Source: Cytidiella melzeri
Lineage: Eukaryota; Basidiomycota; Agaricomycetes; Polyporales; Irpicaceae
Direction of reading: 5' to 3'
Length of the DNA: 64,000 bases
Assembly: GCA_022592445.1 (NCBI GenBank)
Contig: JABYQR010000166.1
Span: 32,759-96,758, forward strand
Part shown: piece after piece, positions 9,922-21,733 of the stretch
How positions within the stretch are numbered: the first letter of the stretch is position 1
How the letters are laid out: every line of letters starts with the position of its first letter
Made by a program: the position numbers and the translations under genes
The notes under the pieces: model-generated
The model's input: only the letters and a program-made list of their open reading frames with translations
What the model was told of the DNA's origin: nothing
Database searches by the model: none

Positions 9922-12900
9922 ATGCACATAAGTACTTCGCTTACCACTACTTTTCCTACTCTACTTCCACTATATGCAACTTCGTCGACAGACGAGTCAA
10001 TACATATTCTTGGTACTGGCGCAACTATACACTGTACGCCATATCGAGACTTACTTTTCAATGTTCACTCCGTACCAACTATTGTACTGACTGTTGCCAA
10101 CTCAGAACAACTAGTTTTGAAACTTGCTGGTGACATGGTACTCGAGGTGGAACAGGAAAATGGTAAGCTTACTGAACTCTTGCTGAAGAATGTCTACTTC
10201 AACTCAACTCTACCTTTTACTTTAATCAGCATTGGAAAACTCTACTCTGATTATTGGTTTACGTTCTATCATGGACTTTGTACTATATACGACTCCAACT
10301 CGACTTGTGTGGCTGTAGTTAGAAAATCATCGAGTGACTTCTTTAGCAAGCGTGCATAGAACTGGCATTACTTTACTTGAACTACATAAAAAACTCGGTT
10401 ATCTCAGTTACTTCATGATCAAGAAACTACTTCAAACTTCGTCAATTATTACTGATCATATAACTGACCATACTGAAACTCCGTGCGAGGACTGTTTACT
10501 TAACAATATCCATCGCAATACTGTACCCAAACTTCGTTCTTCATCGTTAGCTGAAGCTTTCGGAGATCACTTCCATATTGACATCTTTGGGCCTCTACCC
10601 ACAGCGTTGATTACTGGTAAACACAAATACTCGTTGAATATCGTCGACGATGCTACTAGATGGTTAGTACTTGCACCACTAGTTACTAAAGATGACACCT
10701 ATACTCAATGGGTCATTTTCTCTACTGAACTTTTGATGCAATATGGTATTCGTGTCAAGATACTTCAAGCCGATAACGACGGTGTCTTTACCAGTAAAGC
10801 TATGACTGCTTACTTGAAAACTCAAGGAACTATACTACGTCTTACTGTACACAATACTCCTCAGCAAAACGGTGTTGCTGAGCGTGTACATCAAACTATT
10901 ATGAACTTGATTCGAGTAAACCTGCATACTGCATCTTTACCAAATTGACTATGGTGGTACACTGCATTATACGCAATGTATGTGTACAATTGTTCTCCTC
11001 GTACTATACTTAACTACAAAACTCCTTACTTTAAGCGATATGGCACAGACGCTAACCTTGATGGACTTCAAGTCTTTGGTCAGCCGTGCATCGTATATGA
11101 CAAATATCACACAAACAAACTAGCATCTAAGGGTAAAAGGGGAGTCTGGATAGGCTTTGCTGAACACTCTAAAGGTCACTACGTTTACTTCAGACAATGT
11201 GTCGGAGTTGAACATCACTTGCAATTCGTTGACTCTACAATACAAATTGAAGGGGAGAAAGAACCAAATGTTGAGAAACTTACTGTTGAAAAACAACTTG
11301 AACTTGAGGACAACCCTCACATAGAACCAATGGAAATCGACAAGCCTGACCCTACTGGTCCAAGGCGTTCCAACAGAACTCCTCAACTATCGCGTAAAGC
11401 TCGTGGTCTAAACTACGACGAAGTAGACACTAACATTGCTTTCTACTTAACTGAGTTTAACGCTTACTATGCTGAGGACGTCGGTGATCCTGTCACTTTC
11501 AAAGATGTACTTAATCACCCTCTCAAAGACGATTGGTTTAAGTCTATGAAACTTGAGGTTGATACACTAGAACAACTTGGCACTTGGGAATACTGTATCC
11601 CGCCGCCAAATGCCAACGTTACTGGTTCTTGCTTCGTCTACAAGACTAAGTACGAACATGGGAAAGTTACTAAACTCAAGTCAAGACTTGTTGCGCAAGG
11701 ATACTCTCAGCGCGATGGTATTGATTACTATGCAATCGACTTGTTTGCTCCAGTCGCGCGCATGAGTTCTATGCGACTCATACTTACACTTGCGGCTTCA
11801 CTACACTTCGAGATTAACCAACTCAATGTTAAGTCCGCTTACTTATACGGTAAGATTAACAATGATGAAGATCTTTATCTTTGTCCGCCGCCTGGCAACT
11901 TACTGCGCAACTTGCCTAAGGGCTGGGTACTTAAACTACGCAAAACTATCTACGGCCTTAAACAAGCCGGACGTTGCCGGTACAAGGTACTATGCGGTAT
12001 ACTTTTCCAACTTGGACTCAAGCGTTCAGACTATGATAACGCTGGCTTCTACCTTTACAGGGGAGACAAACTAATACTTATACTCACTGTTCATGTCAAC
12101 GATATTACTCTCTGTACTATTACTTCTGTTGTCGCTGAACAATTTGAGATAGCACTTAGACAACATGGCGAGGTAACAAACGGTGGCACTATCCACTGGA
12201 TGCTTGGCATGAAGATCAATTACGACAAAGCCTCTGGTATTATCAAGCTTTGTCAACACAATTATATCCAAACTATACTTAAACAAAACAACTTTGACCA
12301 CAATCATACACGCTGTACGCCTATGATACACGAGCACAACTGAGCCCCCCTGACTCGAAAGAACCTCGTCAGGACGCTGACGCTATTGAACAATACATGT
12401 CTTTTGTCGGTGGTTTACGATACGTCGCTAACTGTACTCGACCAGATGTTGCATACTGCACTGGTCAACTTGCACGGTACTTAGCTGACCCTTCTAAGGA
12501 ACACTTCGCTGCAGCTAAACAGTGTTACCTATACTTGAAGAGAACGTGCAACTACTGGCTTGTCCTAGGAAACCAAGCAACTACTACTAATACTTCACTT
12601 GTCGGATACGCTGATTCTGACGGTATGACTACATACGGCAATAAACCAATAATGGGCTACACCTTCACATACAATGACTTGCTTATCTCTTGGTCAAGTA
12701 AGCGCGGTTCACTTGTAACACTATCGGTCACTGAAGCCAAACTATATGCCTTAGCGCATGCGTCAACTGAGGCTATATATTTAAAAGCCCTCATTGATGA
12801 ACTACTTAAGTTTACTATGGATCCTGTCAAAATGTATACTGACAGTGCATCAACTATTGCCATTGTTAGCTCACCTGACGAGCAACATTCACAACAAACT

Positions 12901-13065
12901 AAACACTTCGAAATTTGTAAGAATTTCATCAGCGATCGTGTACTGAAGAAGTATATAACTATTCATCACATATCTTCCAACGATCAACGTGCTGATACAC
13001 TTACTAAAGCACTACCTCTCGAAAAACTCAAGCACTTCAATGAACTACTTCATATTTGTGCTTGA
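9922..13065 (+). pseudogene. Copia pol remnant (protease, integrase, RT, RNase H)
   Basis: Four open segments (9922-10359, 10334-10948, 10976-12343, 12397-13065) align in order with the minus-strand element. Lesions visible: the protease DTGA is GTGA (LGTGATIHC); a frameshift near 10335-10359; a Trp codon before LWWY is now TGA (10946-10948); the RT motif HVDD is HVND; and a TGA plus a small deletion follow HEHN near 12343. The integrase keeps the first Asp (IDIFGPLP), the QADNDG-type second Asp and the Glu of QNGVAE. It ends at HICA with a TGA eight bases before the 3' LTR. Certainly non-functional. Confidence 0.85.
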
Positions 13066-13072
13066 AGGAGAG

Positions 13073-13243
13073 TGTTCGACTATATTAATTTAGATGCTTA
13101 ACGTACTAGCGCCGTAGTTACTGTATATAAGACTTACTCTGATCAATGCAACGACACGCACTTTTGATCCCCAGCTCCCACTGTGTGTTCCCTCTCAGTC
13201 TTGCTCTCTCAACGCTCTCCACTACTTTCATAGCCTTCTAACA
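13073..13243 (+). repeat. 3' LTR of copia element 1 (family B)
   Basis: Begins TGTTCGAC and ends CTTCTAACA (TG...CA). Similar to the LTR-B copies of the minus-strand element, sharing GCGCCGTAGTTAC and ATATAAGACTTACT. Directly preceded by a polypurine tract. Confidence 0.75.
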
Positions 13244-13271
13244 TTCTCACCTTTGCTAAGTCATTTGATAT

Positions 13272-13818
13272 TGTTAAATCTATATAATATAATATGATAT
13301 GATATGTAGTTTCCCACGCCTTATTACAAGGACGCTTTAGGTAGCAGAGTTCCCACAGTCTTGATATGGGAATTATGCAGCTGTATATGAAAACTCAAGT
13401 AGTAACCATCACATTAGCTGAGACGTACAGATATGGGTTGTAGTAGTACTATACATATATGTACGCCTGTGTTCTAGTAGCATAGGGAATGACATGGAAA
13501 GCACGTATGACTCCAGAGGATGCCTAAAGCATACATCTGAGGACAAGTACTAGCATGAGTCATTTACTCATTATGTACGCCTCTGGTACAAGTGCTGAGC
13601 CTAGTCATACAATGAGTCATGCACTCATAGCATGAGTCATGCATGAGTCATGCACTTAGTAATACAGTAGAATAGCTGAAGTAGACATGTATAGTAGTCG
13701 CTTACATAAGTAGATACAGACATGTATATAAGCAGAGCTGCTGAAGCAGCAATAATAATAAGACTCATCTTCGAAGCTTAACAGCCTCTACCCCTCGCAC
13801 ACATATTCCACTTTGTTA
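13272..13818 (+). repeat. Solo LTR of family A with 5 bp target duplication
   Basis: 547 bp, the same length as 9120-9666 in the opposite orientation. Flanked by GATAT at 13267-13271 and 13819-13823, the hallmark of integration followed by LTR-LTR recombination. Carries four perfect ATGAGTCAT boxes (13555-13563, 13612-13620, 13632-13640, 13643-13651) and a TATATAA box at about 13725. Termini are TGTTA...TGTTA rather than the usual TG...CA. Confidence 0.85.
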
Positions 13819-13840
13819 GATATCACATATCCTACGCGAA

Positions 13841-14016
13841 TGTTTTAACAAGGTATCAGGAGAGTTGAGAGCGTTGAGAGAGAAGACTGAGGTGGTGGTC
13901 ACACAGAGAGTTGGGGATCAAAAGCGATAGCAGTGCATTGATCAAAGTAAGTCTTATATACGGTAACTACGGCGCTAAGCGCGCGCTAAGTAGTACGAAG
14001 ACAGAATAGTTAAACA
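13841..14016 (-). repeat. LTR-B, 3' LTR of copia element 2
   Basis: 176 bp with TG...CA termini, the same as 18928-19103 across the interior. Contains TATATAAG-type promoter sequence near the R region. Confidence 0.85.
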
Positions 14017-14065
14017 CTCCCCTTCAAGCCTGAACATGAAGTAGTTCATTGAAGTGCTTGAGTTT

Positions 14066-17000
14066 TTAGAGAGGTAGTGCTTTAGTAAGAGTATCAGCAC
14101 GTTGATCGGCAGAAGGTACGTGGTGCACAGTGATGTACCCTTTAGTTACACGATCGCTGATGAAGTTCTTGCGAATGTTAAAGTGTTTAGTACGTTGAGA
14201 GTGTTGTTCCTCGGGGGAACGAACAATCGCAAGAGTTGACGCACTGTCGGTATATAGTTTGACAGGGTCCATAGTGCAGTTAAGTATTTCATCTATGAGG
14301 CTCTTCAAATAGATGGCCTCTGTGGACGCATGAGCGAGTGCGTACAGTTCGGCTTCGGTGACCGATAAAGTTACAAGTGAACCACGCTTACTTGACCAAG
14401 AGATAAGCGAGTCGTTGTATGTGAAAGTATAGCCCATTATTGGTTTATTGCCGTACGTAGTCATACCATCAGAGTCGACATAACCTACGAGTGAAGTAGA
14501 AGTAGGGTTGGCTTGGTTTCCTAGGACAAGCCAGTAGTCGCACGTTCCCTTGAAGTAAAGGTAACACTGTTTAGCTGCAGCGTAGTGTTCCTTAGCAGGG
14601 TCAGATAAGTATTGTGCTAGTTGACCAGTGCAATAAGCAATGTCTGGTCGAGTACTGTCGGCGACGTAGCGTAAGCCACCAACAAGAGACATGTAGTGTG
14701 TAATGGCGTCAGCGTCCTGACGTGGTTCGGTCACAGCACGGGGGGCTAAGTTGTGCTCGTGTACCATTGGTGTACGGCGTGAATGTTTGTGGTCAAAGTT
14801 GTATCGCTTAAGTATGTTCAGGATATAATCCCTTTGACGAAGCTTGATAATGCCTGCGGCTTTATCATAAGCAACTTCCATGCCAAGCATCCAGTGGATA
14901 GTTCCACCGTTAGTAAGTTCGACGTGTTGTCTGAGTGCAATCTCAAATTTTTCGGCAACAGTAGTAGTGATAGTGCCAAGAGTAATGTCATCGACATGGA
15001 CAGCAAGTAGAAGTATAAGTTTATCACCTTGATAGAAGTAGAAGACTGCATTGTCGAATTCACAACGCTTCAGTCCAAGTGCGAAGAGTATGTCGCATAG
15101 TACTTTGTACCAACGACGTCCGGCTTGCTTAAGGCCGTAGATAGTCTTCCGAAGTTTAAGTACCCAACCAGGTGGCAGGTTTGGAAGTAAGTCACCAGGA
15201 GGTGGACGAAGATAAAGGTCTTCATCGTCGTGGATGTTACCGTATAAGTATGCGGACTTGATATCAAGCTGAGTGATCTCGAAGTGTAGTGAAGCCGCGA
15301 GAGTAAGTACAAATCGTAGTGAACTCATACGCGCAACAGGTGCGAATAAGTCGTTCGAATAGTAATCAATGCCGTCACGCTGGGAGTATCCTTGCGCAAC
15401 AAGTCTTGACTTAAGTTTAGTGACTTTGCCATGTTCGTATTTTGTTTTGTAGACAAAGCGCAAACCAGTGATGTTCGCATTTGGCGGCGGGATACAGTAT
15501 TACCAAGTGCCAAGTTGTTCGAGGGTATCAACCTCAGTTTTCATCGACTTGAGCCAGTCAATTTTGAGTGGGTGGTTAAGTACGTCTTTGTAAGTAACTG
15601 GATCACCGACGTCTTCAGCGTAGTATGCGTTGAATTCAGTCAAGTAGAAGGCAATGTTTGTATCGACTTCATCATAGTTTAAGCCTCGAGCTTTGCGCGA
15701 AGGCTTAGGCTCTCTAGTAGTACGCCTAGGACCAGAAGGGTCAGGCTCGTCGATGTCCATGGGTTCAACATGAGGATTCTCCTCGAGTTGAAGTTGTTTT
15801 TCAAGAGTAGGTTGTTCGATATTTGGTTCTTTCTCCCTTCAATTTGTGCCGTAGAGTCAACAAATTGCAAGTTTCGTTCGACGCCTACGCGTGTTCCGAA
15901 GTAAACGTAGTGGCCTTTGGAATATTCAGCAAAGCCTATCCAAACGGCGCGCTTGCCTTTTGGCGCGAGTTTATTGGTTTGGTATTCGTCGTATACGATA
16001 CACGGTTGACCAAACTTTTGAAGCGCATCAAGGTTCGCTTCAGTACCATAGCGTTTAAAGTAAGGAGTTTTATATTGAAGAGGAGCACGAGGAGTGCGAT
16101 TATAGAGATAAACCGCATGAAGCGCAGCGTACCACCATAACCAGTTTGGTAAAGCAGCTGTGTGTAGGTTTACACGAACCAAGTTCATAATAGTCTGGTG
16201 TGTGCGCTCAGCAACACCATTTTGTGCAGGAGTATCGTGCACAGTAAGCCGGGGTATAGTACCTTGTGACTTCAAGTAGTTTGTCATATTTGCACCAGTG
16301 AATACGCCATCGTTGTCAGATTGAAGAATCTTGACGCGAATATTGTATTGCGTAAGAAGCTCAGTAGAGAAGATAACCCATTGAGTGAAGGCATCATCTT
16401 TAGTTTTTAATGGCGCAAGTGTTAACCATCGAGTTGAGTCGTCGACGATAGTCAACCAGTACAGATAATGACCAGTAATCGACGCAGTGGGTAGTGGCCC
16501 AAAGATGTTGATATGAAAGTGATCACTGAAGGAAGTAGCCAACGGCGAAGTACAAGCTTTGGGGACTGGAGTACGATGAATATTATTCAAGATACAGTCC
16601 TCGCACGGAGTTTCTGTGCGGTCAGTGATATGAGTAGTAATGATAAGTTTGGACGTTTCAAGTAGTTTGTTTATCTGGAAATAACTGATGTGACCGAGTT
16701 TTTTATGAAGTTCAAGCATCGTTATACCAGACTTATGCACGCTTGCTAAAGAAGTCACGCGAGTAGAGTTGAGTGAATACAAATCGTGTATTTTTCGTAT
16801 CACAGCTACACAAGACGTGTTCGAGTCATATATAGTACAAGTATTTGAAAAGAAAGTAAAGCGATAGTCAGCGTCCAATTTTGAAACACTGATAAGCGTA
16901 AAGGGTAGTTGTGAGTTAAAGTAGACATTCTTTAGCATAAGTTGATTATGCGTACCATTTTCTTGTTCAACCTCCAGTACCATGTCGCCGGCGAGTTTGA

Positions 17001-18858
17001 GACTTATTTGCTCTGAGTTGGCGACAGTAAGTAAGATAGTCGGTACAGAGTGAACGTTGAAAAGTAAGTCACGATATGATGTACAGTGTATAGTAGCACC
17101 AGTATCGATGACATGAATGCACTTGTCAGACGACGAAGTTGCGAACAGTGGAAGTAAAGTAGAAGAAATGGTACGAGGACTTACGTGCATCGTGACGTCC
17201 GAGTTGGAAACAGACTTCACCCACGCGCTTGGGTGAGGATTCTCGAGGACCTCTTCGTCCGAGTCAGCAGCGGCAGTAACGTTGGCCATGAAGCCAGTAG
17301 CAGTGGAAGAGCCGGCAGCGGCGGACTCTTTCTTCTTGCCTTGAGCGGCGGCAGCAGTGGATTTGCGAGTGATGCCCTTCTTTTTCATCGCAGCTTTGGA
17401 CTTCTCAGTCCAGGGCAGAGGGCAAGTCGGCGTCATGTGGCCAGGCTGACCACAGTTGAAGCAGTTGCCCTGACCAGAAGTGGAGGGCTTGCTCGACGAG
17501 TAGGGGGCTGCAGCCGCGCGAGCAGTAGTGGTAGTTTTGGTCGAGCGTTCGACCGCGGCCTTGCCCTTGGCGTGCGAAGCCGAAGGAGCGTGAGCTTTGT
17601 CTTTTGGGACGAAAGTGGTAGGCCCCTTGGACTCGGAAGTCTTTGGGGGGTGCGTGAGTCGCCAGTTGGTGAACTCGCGACGAAGCTCAGCAATGAGTGC
17701 GTTGGGCCTGTAGCGGAACTTTTCTCCAGCCGGAGTAGAAGAACGTACGCCAACCTCGTAGTTTTGGCGCATAGCAGCGTAGGCTGGAGGGATGATCCCG
17801 ACAATAGCAGCGTAGAAGATATGGTCGGGGATGTCGACACCAGCAGCAATAAGCTTGCTGCAGATATTGGTGGCGTCGTCGAGCAGCTTGTCCATCTCAT
17901 AGATAGGACGACGAAGATGGAACAGCTGGTAAATTTCGTTTGCGTCAGACACAGTGGTCTTCGGATCGTAACGTTCACGCAGCTTGTCCATGAGTACGTG
18001 GGGCTTGTACTCGTTTAGATAGTTAGCCATGACCGAGTCAGAGATATGACCGGTCAGGACGTTGAAGACAGCCCGCGTAACCTCTTGAGGTACGGTCAGG
18101 CCACCTCGGAGTGTATGAAACTCCAGTATGGTGGACATAGCGGTCTCGACACGGAACTTCCACATTGGCCAAGTCTCAGCCCCAGTAAGCTTGCCAACAT
18201 CAGAGAAGGCTTTGTTGATGTCGCTGAGCGACATAGTGAAGTTGTTGTTGTGGCCAGGTGGCACAGACAGAAGTTGCAACACTTCGCGTGTCGACCTAGT
18301 GCCTATGGAGCTAGGCGGAGGAGGCGGCGGCGAGCCACCAGGAGAGCTGCCCGGAGGAGGGGGAGTCGTCGGACGGCGAGCAGGACGCTTCTCACGTCGT
18401 CGTCGAGGCCTCTCATCCTCATCCATACGGTCGTCGTCACTGTCATCGTCTCCTCCATGAGGGTGACGACGGCGATCATCATTGCGAAGAGTATCGAAGG
18501 GGGTGCAACGGCGATCAGCTGGGGGAGCAGAGACATGGCGAGCACCTGGGATTGCCTCACGATCCTCAGAGCTAGAAGAGTGGTTGTCGTTGTGACTGGG
18601 TTGGGGTTCAATGTCAGGGACGTTAGAGTTGGATGGTCCAGCTGAGGGAGCATTGGTTTTTGTGATAGTGGTGGCAGACATCGAGGGAAGAGGTGTAGTA
18701 GGAGCAGGAGAGGGAGTAGGAGTGAAAATGGGAGTTGTCCTGCGAGTGGTGGTTGTTCTTTGGCGGGGTTGAGCTCTGGTACCCCTAAGGAAGTTGGTTT
18801 GGTGACGCTCTCTAGTGGAGCGACGAAGTTGAGCTTGATCAGCGAGATCAGAGCTCAT
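14066..18858 (-). pseudogene. Copia Gag-Pol polyprotein with stop codons and frameshift
   Basis: Starts at the ATG at 18858. Gag has a Ser/Pro/Arg-rich N-terminus, a UBN2-like gag core and a CCHC zinc knuckle (CFNCGQPGHMTPTC). It is followed by protease (VIDTGA), the integrase HHCC zinc region (HKKLGH...CEDC), the integrase core, reverse transcriptase (HVDD) and RNase H. Defects: a 1 bp deletion in a G run near 15837 shifts the frame after integrase; a TAA at 15500-15502 replaces a Glu codon before RT; the first integrase Asp is Asn (INIFGPLP, against IDIFGPLP in element 1); and the end is cut 13 codons short at TKALPL. Protease and RT motifs look intact, but integration in cis should fail. 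Confidence 0.85.
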
Positions 18859-18913
18859 AAACAGAGAGGAGTAGGTGTAAAAGTGAAGTAGAGTGAAGAT
18901 ATGAGCTTTAGGC

Positions 18914-18926
18914 GGGGCTCATAACC
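18914..18926 (-). promoter_or_regulatory. Primer-binding site of copia element 2
   Basis: GGGGCTCATAACC, the same 13-mer as at 9107-9119, next to the 5' LTR end. Matches the initiator tRNA-Met anticodon arm. Confidence 0.7.
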
Positions 18927-18927
18927 T

Positions 18928-19103
18928 TTTTTTAACAAGGTATCAGGAGAGTTGAGAGCGTTGAGAGAGAAGACTGAGGTGGTGGTCACACAGAGAGTTG
19001 GGGATCAAAAGCGATAGCAGTGCATTGATCAAAGTAAGTCTTATATACGGTAACTACGGCGCTAAGCGCGCGCTAAGTAGTACGAAGACAGAATAGTTAA
19101 ACC
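18928..19103 (-). repeat. LTR-B, 5' LTR of copia element 2
   Basis: Same as the 3' LTR at 13841-14016 across about 168 bp. Both terminal dinucleotides are altered: a T run replaces the inner terminus, and the outer end reads GTTAAACC instead of GTTAAACA. Confidence 0.8.
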
Positions 19104-19809
19104 GCCACATCTATTAGGCGCCAATAACCGTTGCGGATCAACCAACTGTTTGGCTGTGATTGGCTCAGGCCCGGTCAACTGCCTATTCAGGCAATCGTCA
19201 AGTTAAACACGCCCATCGTGCACCTCAAGTTAAACTGAGACTCAAACCTCGCCCTGATCCGCGAGGTATCTGCAGTTACAAAGTCCCCGCAAAATGGACT
19301 GTGAGTATCTCTCAGAGTGCTCACCATCATGGGTACAAAAGACGTTCTTCCTTCCACTCCCGTCAAAGCTCACGCCAGCTATCATGCTCGTTTGTCTGGC
19401 TATCCTCAATCAACTCAACAACTCTCCGTCAACACGCCCGTCGCTCGCAAACTTGCGCCACAGTACACCAGGTTGGATTGGACGGTTCACAAGTCCCGCA
19501 CCGCTGTGAAAGACGACCTGGGGCCTTACATTCCAGAACTGCCCTACGAGTTCTTCAAGGACAACATCCTTCCTCCTCTCCACAGGAAAGCGAACGTCAA
19601 GGGCACGATCACCCGACTGAAGAAGGCTGGCGTCATCACGAACGCCGGCGACAGTTCTCGCTGGACGGCCTTTCCCGAGGATCCTCACAAACAGAGCGAC
19701 GAAAACAAGGTCTTCGCCAAGCTCGCAACCGTCGTTAACGCGATTTTCGACAATTCCGGCTGTCCCAAGAAACAAGAGCGGATCGTCGTATACGAGAGTC
19801 TTCCCGATA

Positions 19810-20109
19810 AGGTGCGGTCAATTCTAACCTGTTCGTCGTGTTCGTCTGTTCGTCGTGTTCGTCGCAATGGTGAAATTGCTTCCGAGAGCATGCCGGCTTG
19901 CCGTGATCTGAGTCATCTCTCGCAGATCTCGCACGCCCGCCCTGCTGGCGGGAGTCCGCTGGTTATTCCGCCTTTGGGATGCCCGTCGGGACTAGCTTTC
20001 ATGTAGAAAAGAATGGTAGTTGTTTTTGAAATTTTATGGATATTCGTACGAGGGATAACAAAATTGGCTTGCGCGCACTTCCCGCAATAGACGCCGAACG
20101 TTTACCACG
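19810..20109 (+). repeat. Left terminal inverted repeat of Harbinger element
   Basis: 300 bp, matching 22205-22504 in inverted orientation with few differences. Contains a subterminal tandem (TTCGTCGTGTTCGTC) and a GC-rich hairpin (CCCGCCCTGCTGGCGGG). Confidence 0.9.
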
Positions 20110-20183
20110 ACAACGAGAGAATTTCGAACGACCTGTTCCGCGGTTTCCCGGCTGCTCCCAAACATCTTCCTCCTGCTACCAGT

Positions 20184-21733
20184 ATGAGCTCTCGTCCTAT
20201 TCCTCAAACTCAGCTTCAAGATATTCTCTGTGCCCACAGTGCCAACATCCAGTTTCTCGCAAGTTCTCTTGAAGATGAATTGGATATTGAGGCACTTATA
20301 GATAGCCTTGTGCCAGACGAGGTACTAAACAACATTCCAGATGAAGCAGCAACTTTCCTGCGCCATCTAGGGATTGACATTCTTTCAATGGCATACATGC
20401 TAAATGCCAGAGGTCCGCGGGGGCCTTACAATCAGATTGAGAAATGTCATGAGTTCTTCAACAAAGCACTGTCATGGCCTGACAGCGATTTCCGTCATGA
20501 ATTTCGGTAAGCTGTTTATTTATACTACATGAGTTGTGGCTTGTATTCAATATACCACAGAGTTAGCCGTGCGACCTTTGATTTTCTTGTTGGTTGTTTG
20601 GAGGAAAATGATCTTTTTCTCTCGACTGGGCGTAAGCCACAGCATCCTGTCCGTTACCAGCTGGGCTGCTTTCTCATGCGGTATGGGCAGCTTGGTTCAA
20701 ATGCGCAGTCGGTAGCGCATTGTATGGGTCTTGGCAAAGGTACAGTGCATGTATTCTGCAGGTATGTGACTTGACTTTGGAGAAGCAATTGAGGTTGTTC
20801 ATAAGCAGCTATGTTATACAGGCGAGTAACCCGAGCTCTTCGAGAGCTTGGTCAAGACATCCTGGTATGGGGAGACAATGCTCGCCATGAGGAGTCAAAG
20901 CAGCATTTTGGTGCAAACGGCTTTGACCGATGCATTGGTGTTGTTGATGGAAGTCTTATACGGCTTACTAGCATGCCTCACGAACAAGGACCATCATATT
21001 TATGTCGCAAAAAATTTCCTGCGGTAAGATTTGGCTTTGCAATATTTTATGGCATTTGTGTAACACTATTGTAAGGTTAATATTCAGGCTATTGTGGATC
21101 ATCAGAAGAGATTCATAGCTTTTGAAGGTGGTTGGCCAGGATCTGTACCAGATGTTACAATATGGAAAAGATCTTATGTCTGGATGCAGCGACATCGACT
21201 ATTCCAGCCTGGTGAATACCTGCTTGCAGACAAAGGTGTGTAGTTAGTTTGACAGGCTGTATGTATACTAAAAACATGGCATAGGGTATCCATCAAGCCC
21301 ATTTGTGTTACGACCATTCAATGAGCCTGAGGTCCAGCAAGCAAACGGCAATGAGAAGATTCGCAGACGAGACTTCAACAAAAACCTCTCCAACAAACGC
21401 ATTTATGTTGAGCATGCATTTGGAATGCTCAAGCGCCGGTTTCCTGCGCTGGAACTCCTCTCAACACCACAGGACATTAATGATGCCTATCGCATTATTG
21501 AGGCATTAATGGTTCTCCACAATGTTTGCATTGATCTTGAAGATCATCCACAAGTAACTGGAGATCACTCTTCTGATGACTTGCAAGAAGATGGTCTGGA
21601 GCTGCCTGCCTATGGGGGAGACTTAGCAGAAGATGAAGAGGTGGACATTCCTGATGGGGAAAATGATGTTAATTTGCGTCTTGCAGGCCTGGCATTTCGT
21701 AACACAATGCTAGACAAACTATTTCCTATTTAG
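20184..21733 (+). CDS. HARBI1-like transposase (DDE_Tnp_4), apparently intact
   Basis: Five exons: 20184-20506, 20561-20761, 20822-21023, 21088-21235, 21285-21733, giving 440 codons with no stop. The N-terminal half has a helical region and a likely helix-turn-helix (RYQLGCFLMRYGQLGSNAQS). The catalytic core contains GVVDGSLIRL (first Asp), PGSVPDVTIWKRS, LLADKGYPSSPF and VEHAFGMLKRRF (Glu). An acidic linker precedes the C-terminus ending DKLFPI. It sits centrally between the inverted repeats, so it could be active. Harbinger elements elsewhere also need a Myb-like partner, which is absent here. Confidence 0.88.

Larger units (their letters stand above)
9667..13243 (+). mobile_element. Copia element 1, 5'-truncated and degenerate
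   Basis: Remnant of a Ty1/copia element of the same family as the element at 13841-19103. It starts abruptly beside the LTR-A copy, lacks its 5' LTR, primer site and nearly all of gag, and ends with a purine tract (GAAGGAGAG) and a 171 bp 3' LTR. A 20 bp direct repeat (CTTGGTCTTTACTGGGCTAG) lies at 9705-9724 and 9771-9790 in its unassigned left flank. Confidence 0.8.
13841..19103 (-). mobile_element. Copia element 2, nearly complete but defective
   Basis: Ty1/copia retrotransposon read right to left: 5' LTR 19103-18928, primer site 18926-18914, gag-pol 18858-14066, polypurine tract (GAAGGGGAG), 3' LTR 14016-13841. The 176 bp LTRs agree throughout except at the outer bases, implying recent insertion. 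I find no target duplication: the flanks are GCGAA on the left and GCCAC on the right. Confidence 0.9.

Noticed and set aside
9120..13818. One large DNA transposon with 547 bp inverted ends around the copia pol
   Set aside because: The right copy has its own 5 bp target duplication and the left copy abuts a primer-binding site, so they are two independent LTR insertions.
17185..18645. Long plus-strand open frames (277 and 199 aa)
   Set aside because: Antisense shadows of the GC-rich gag region of copia element 2; no domains.
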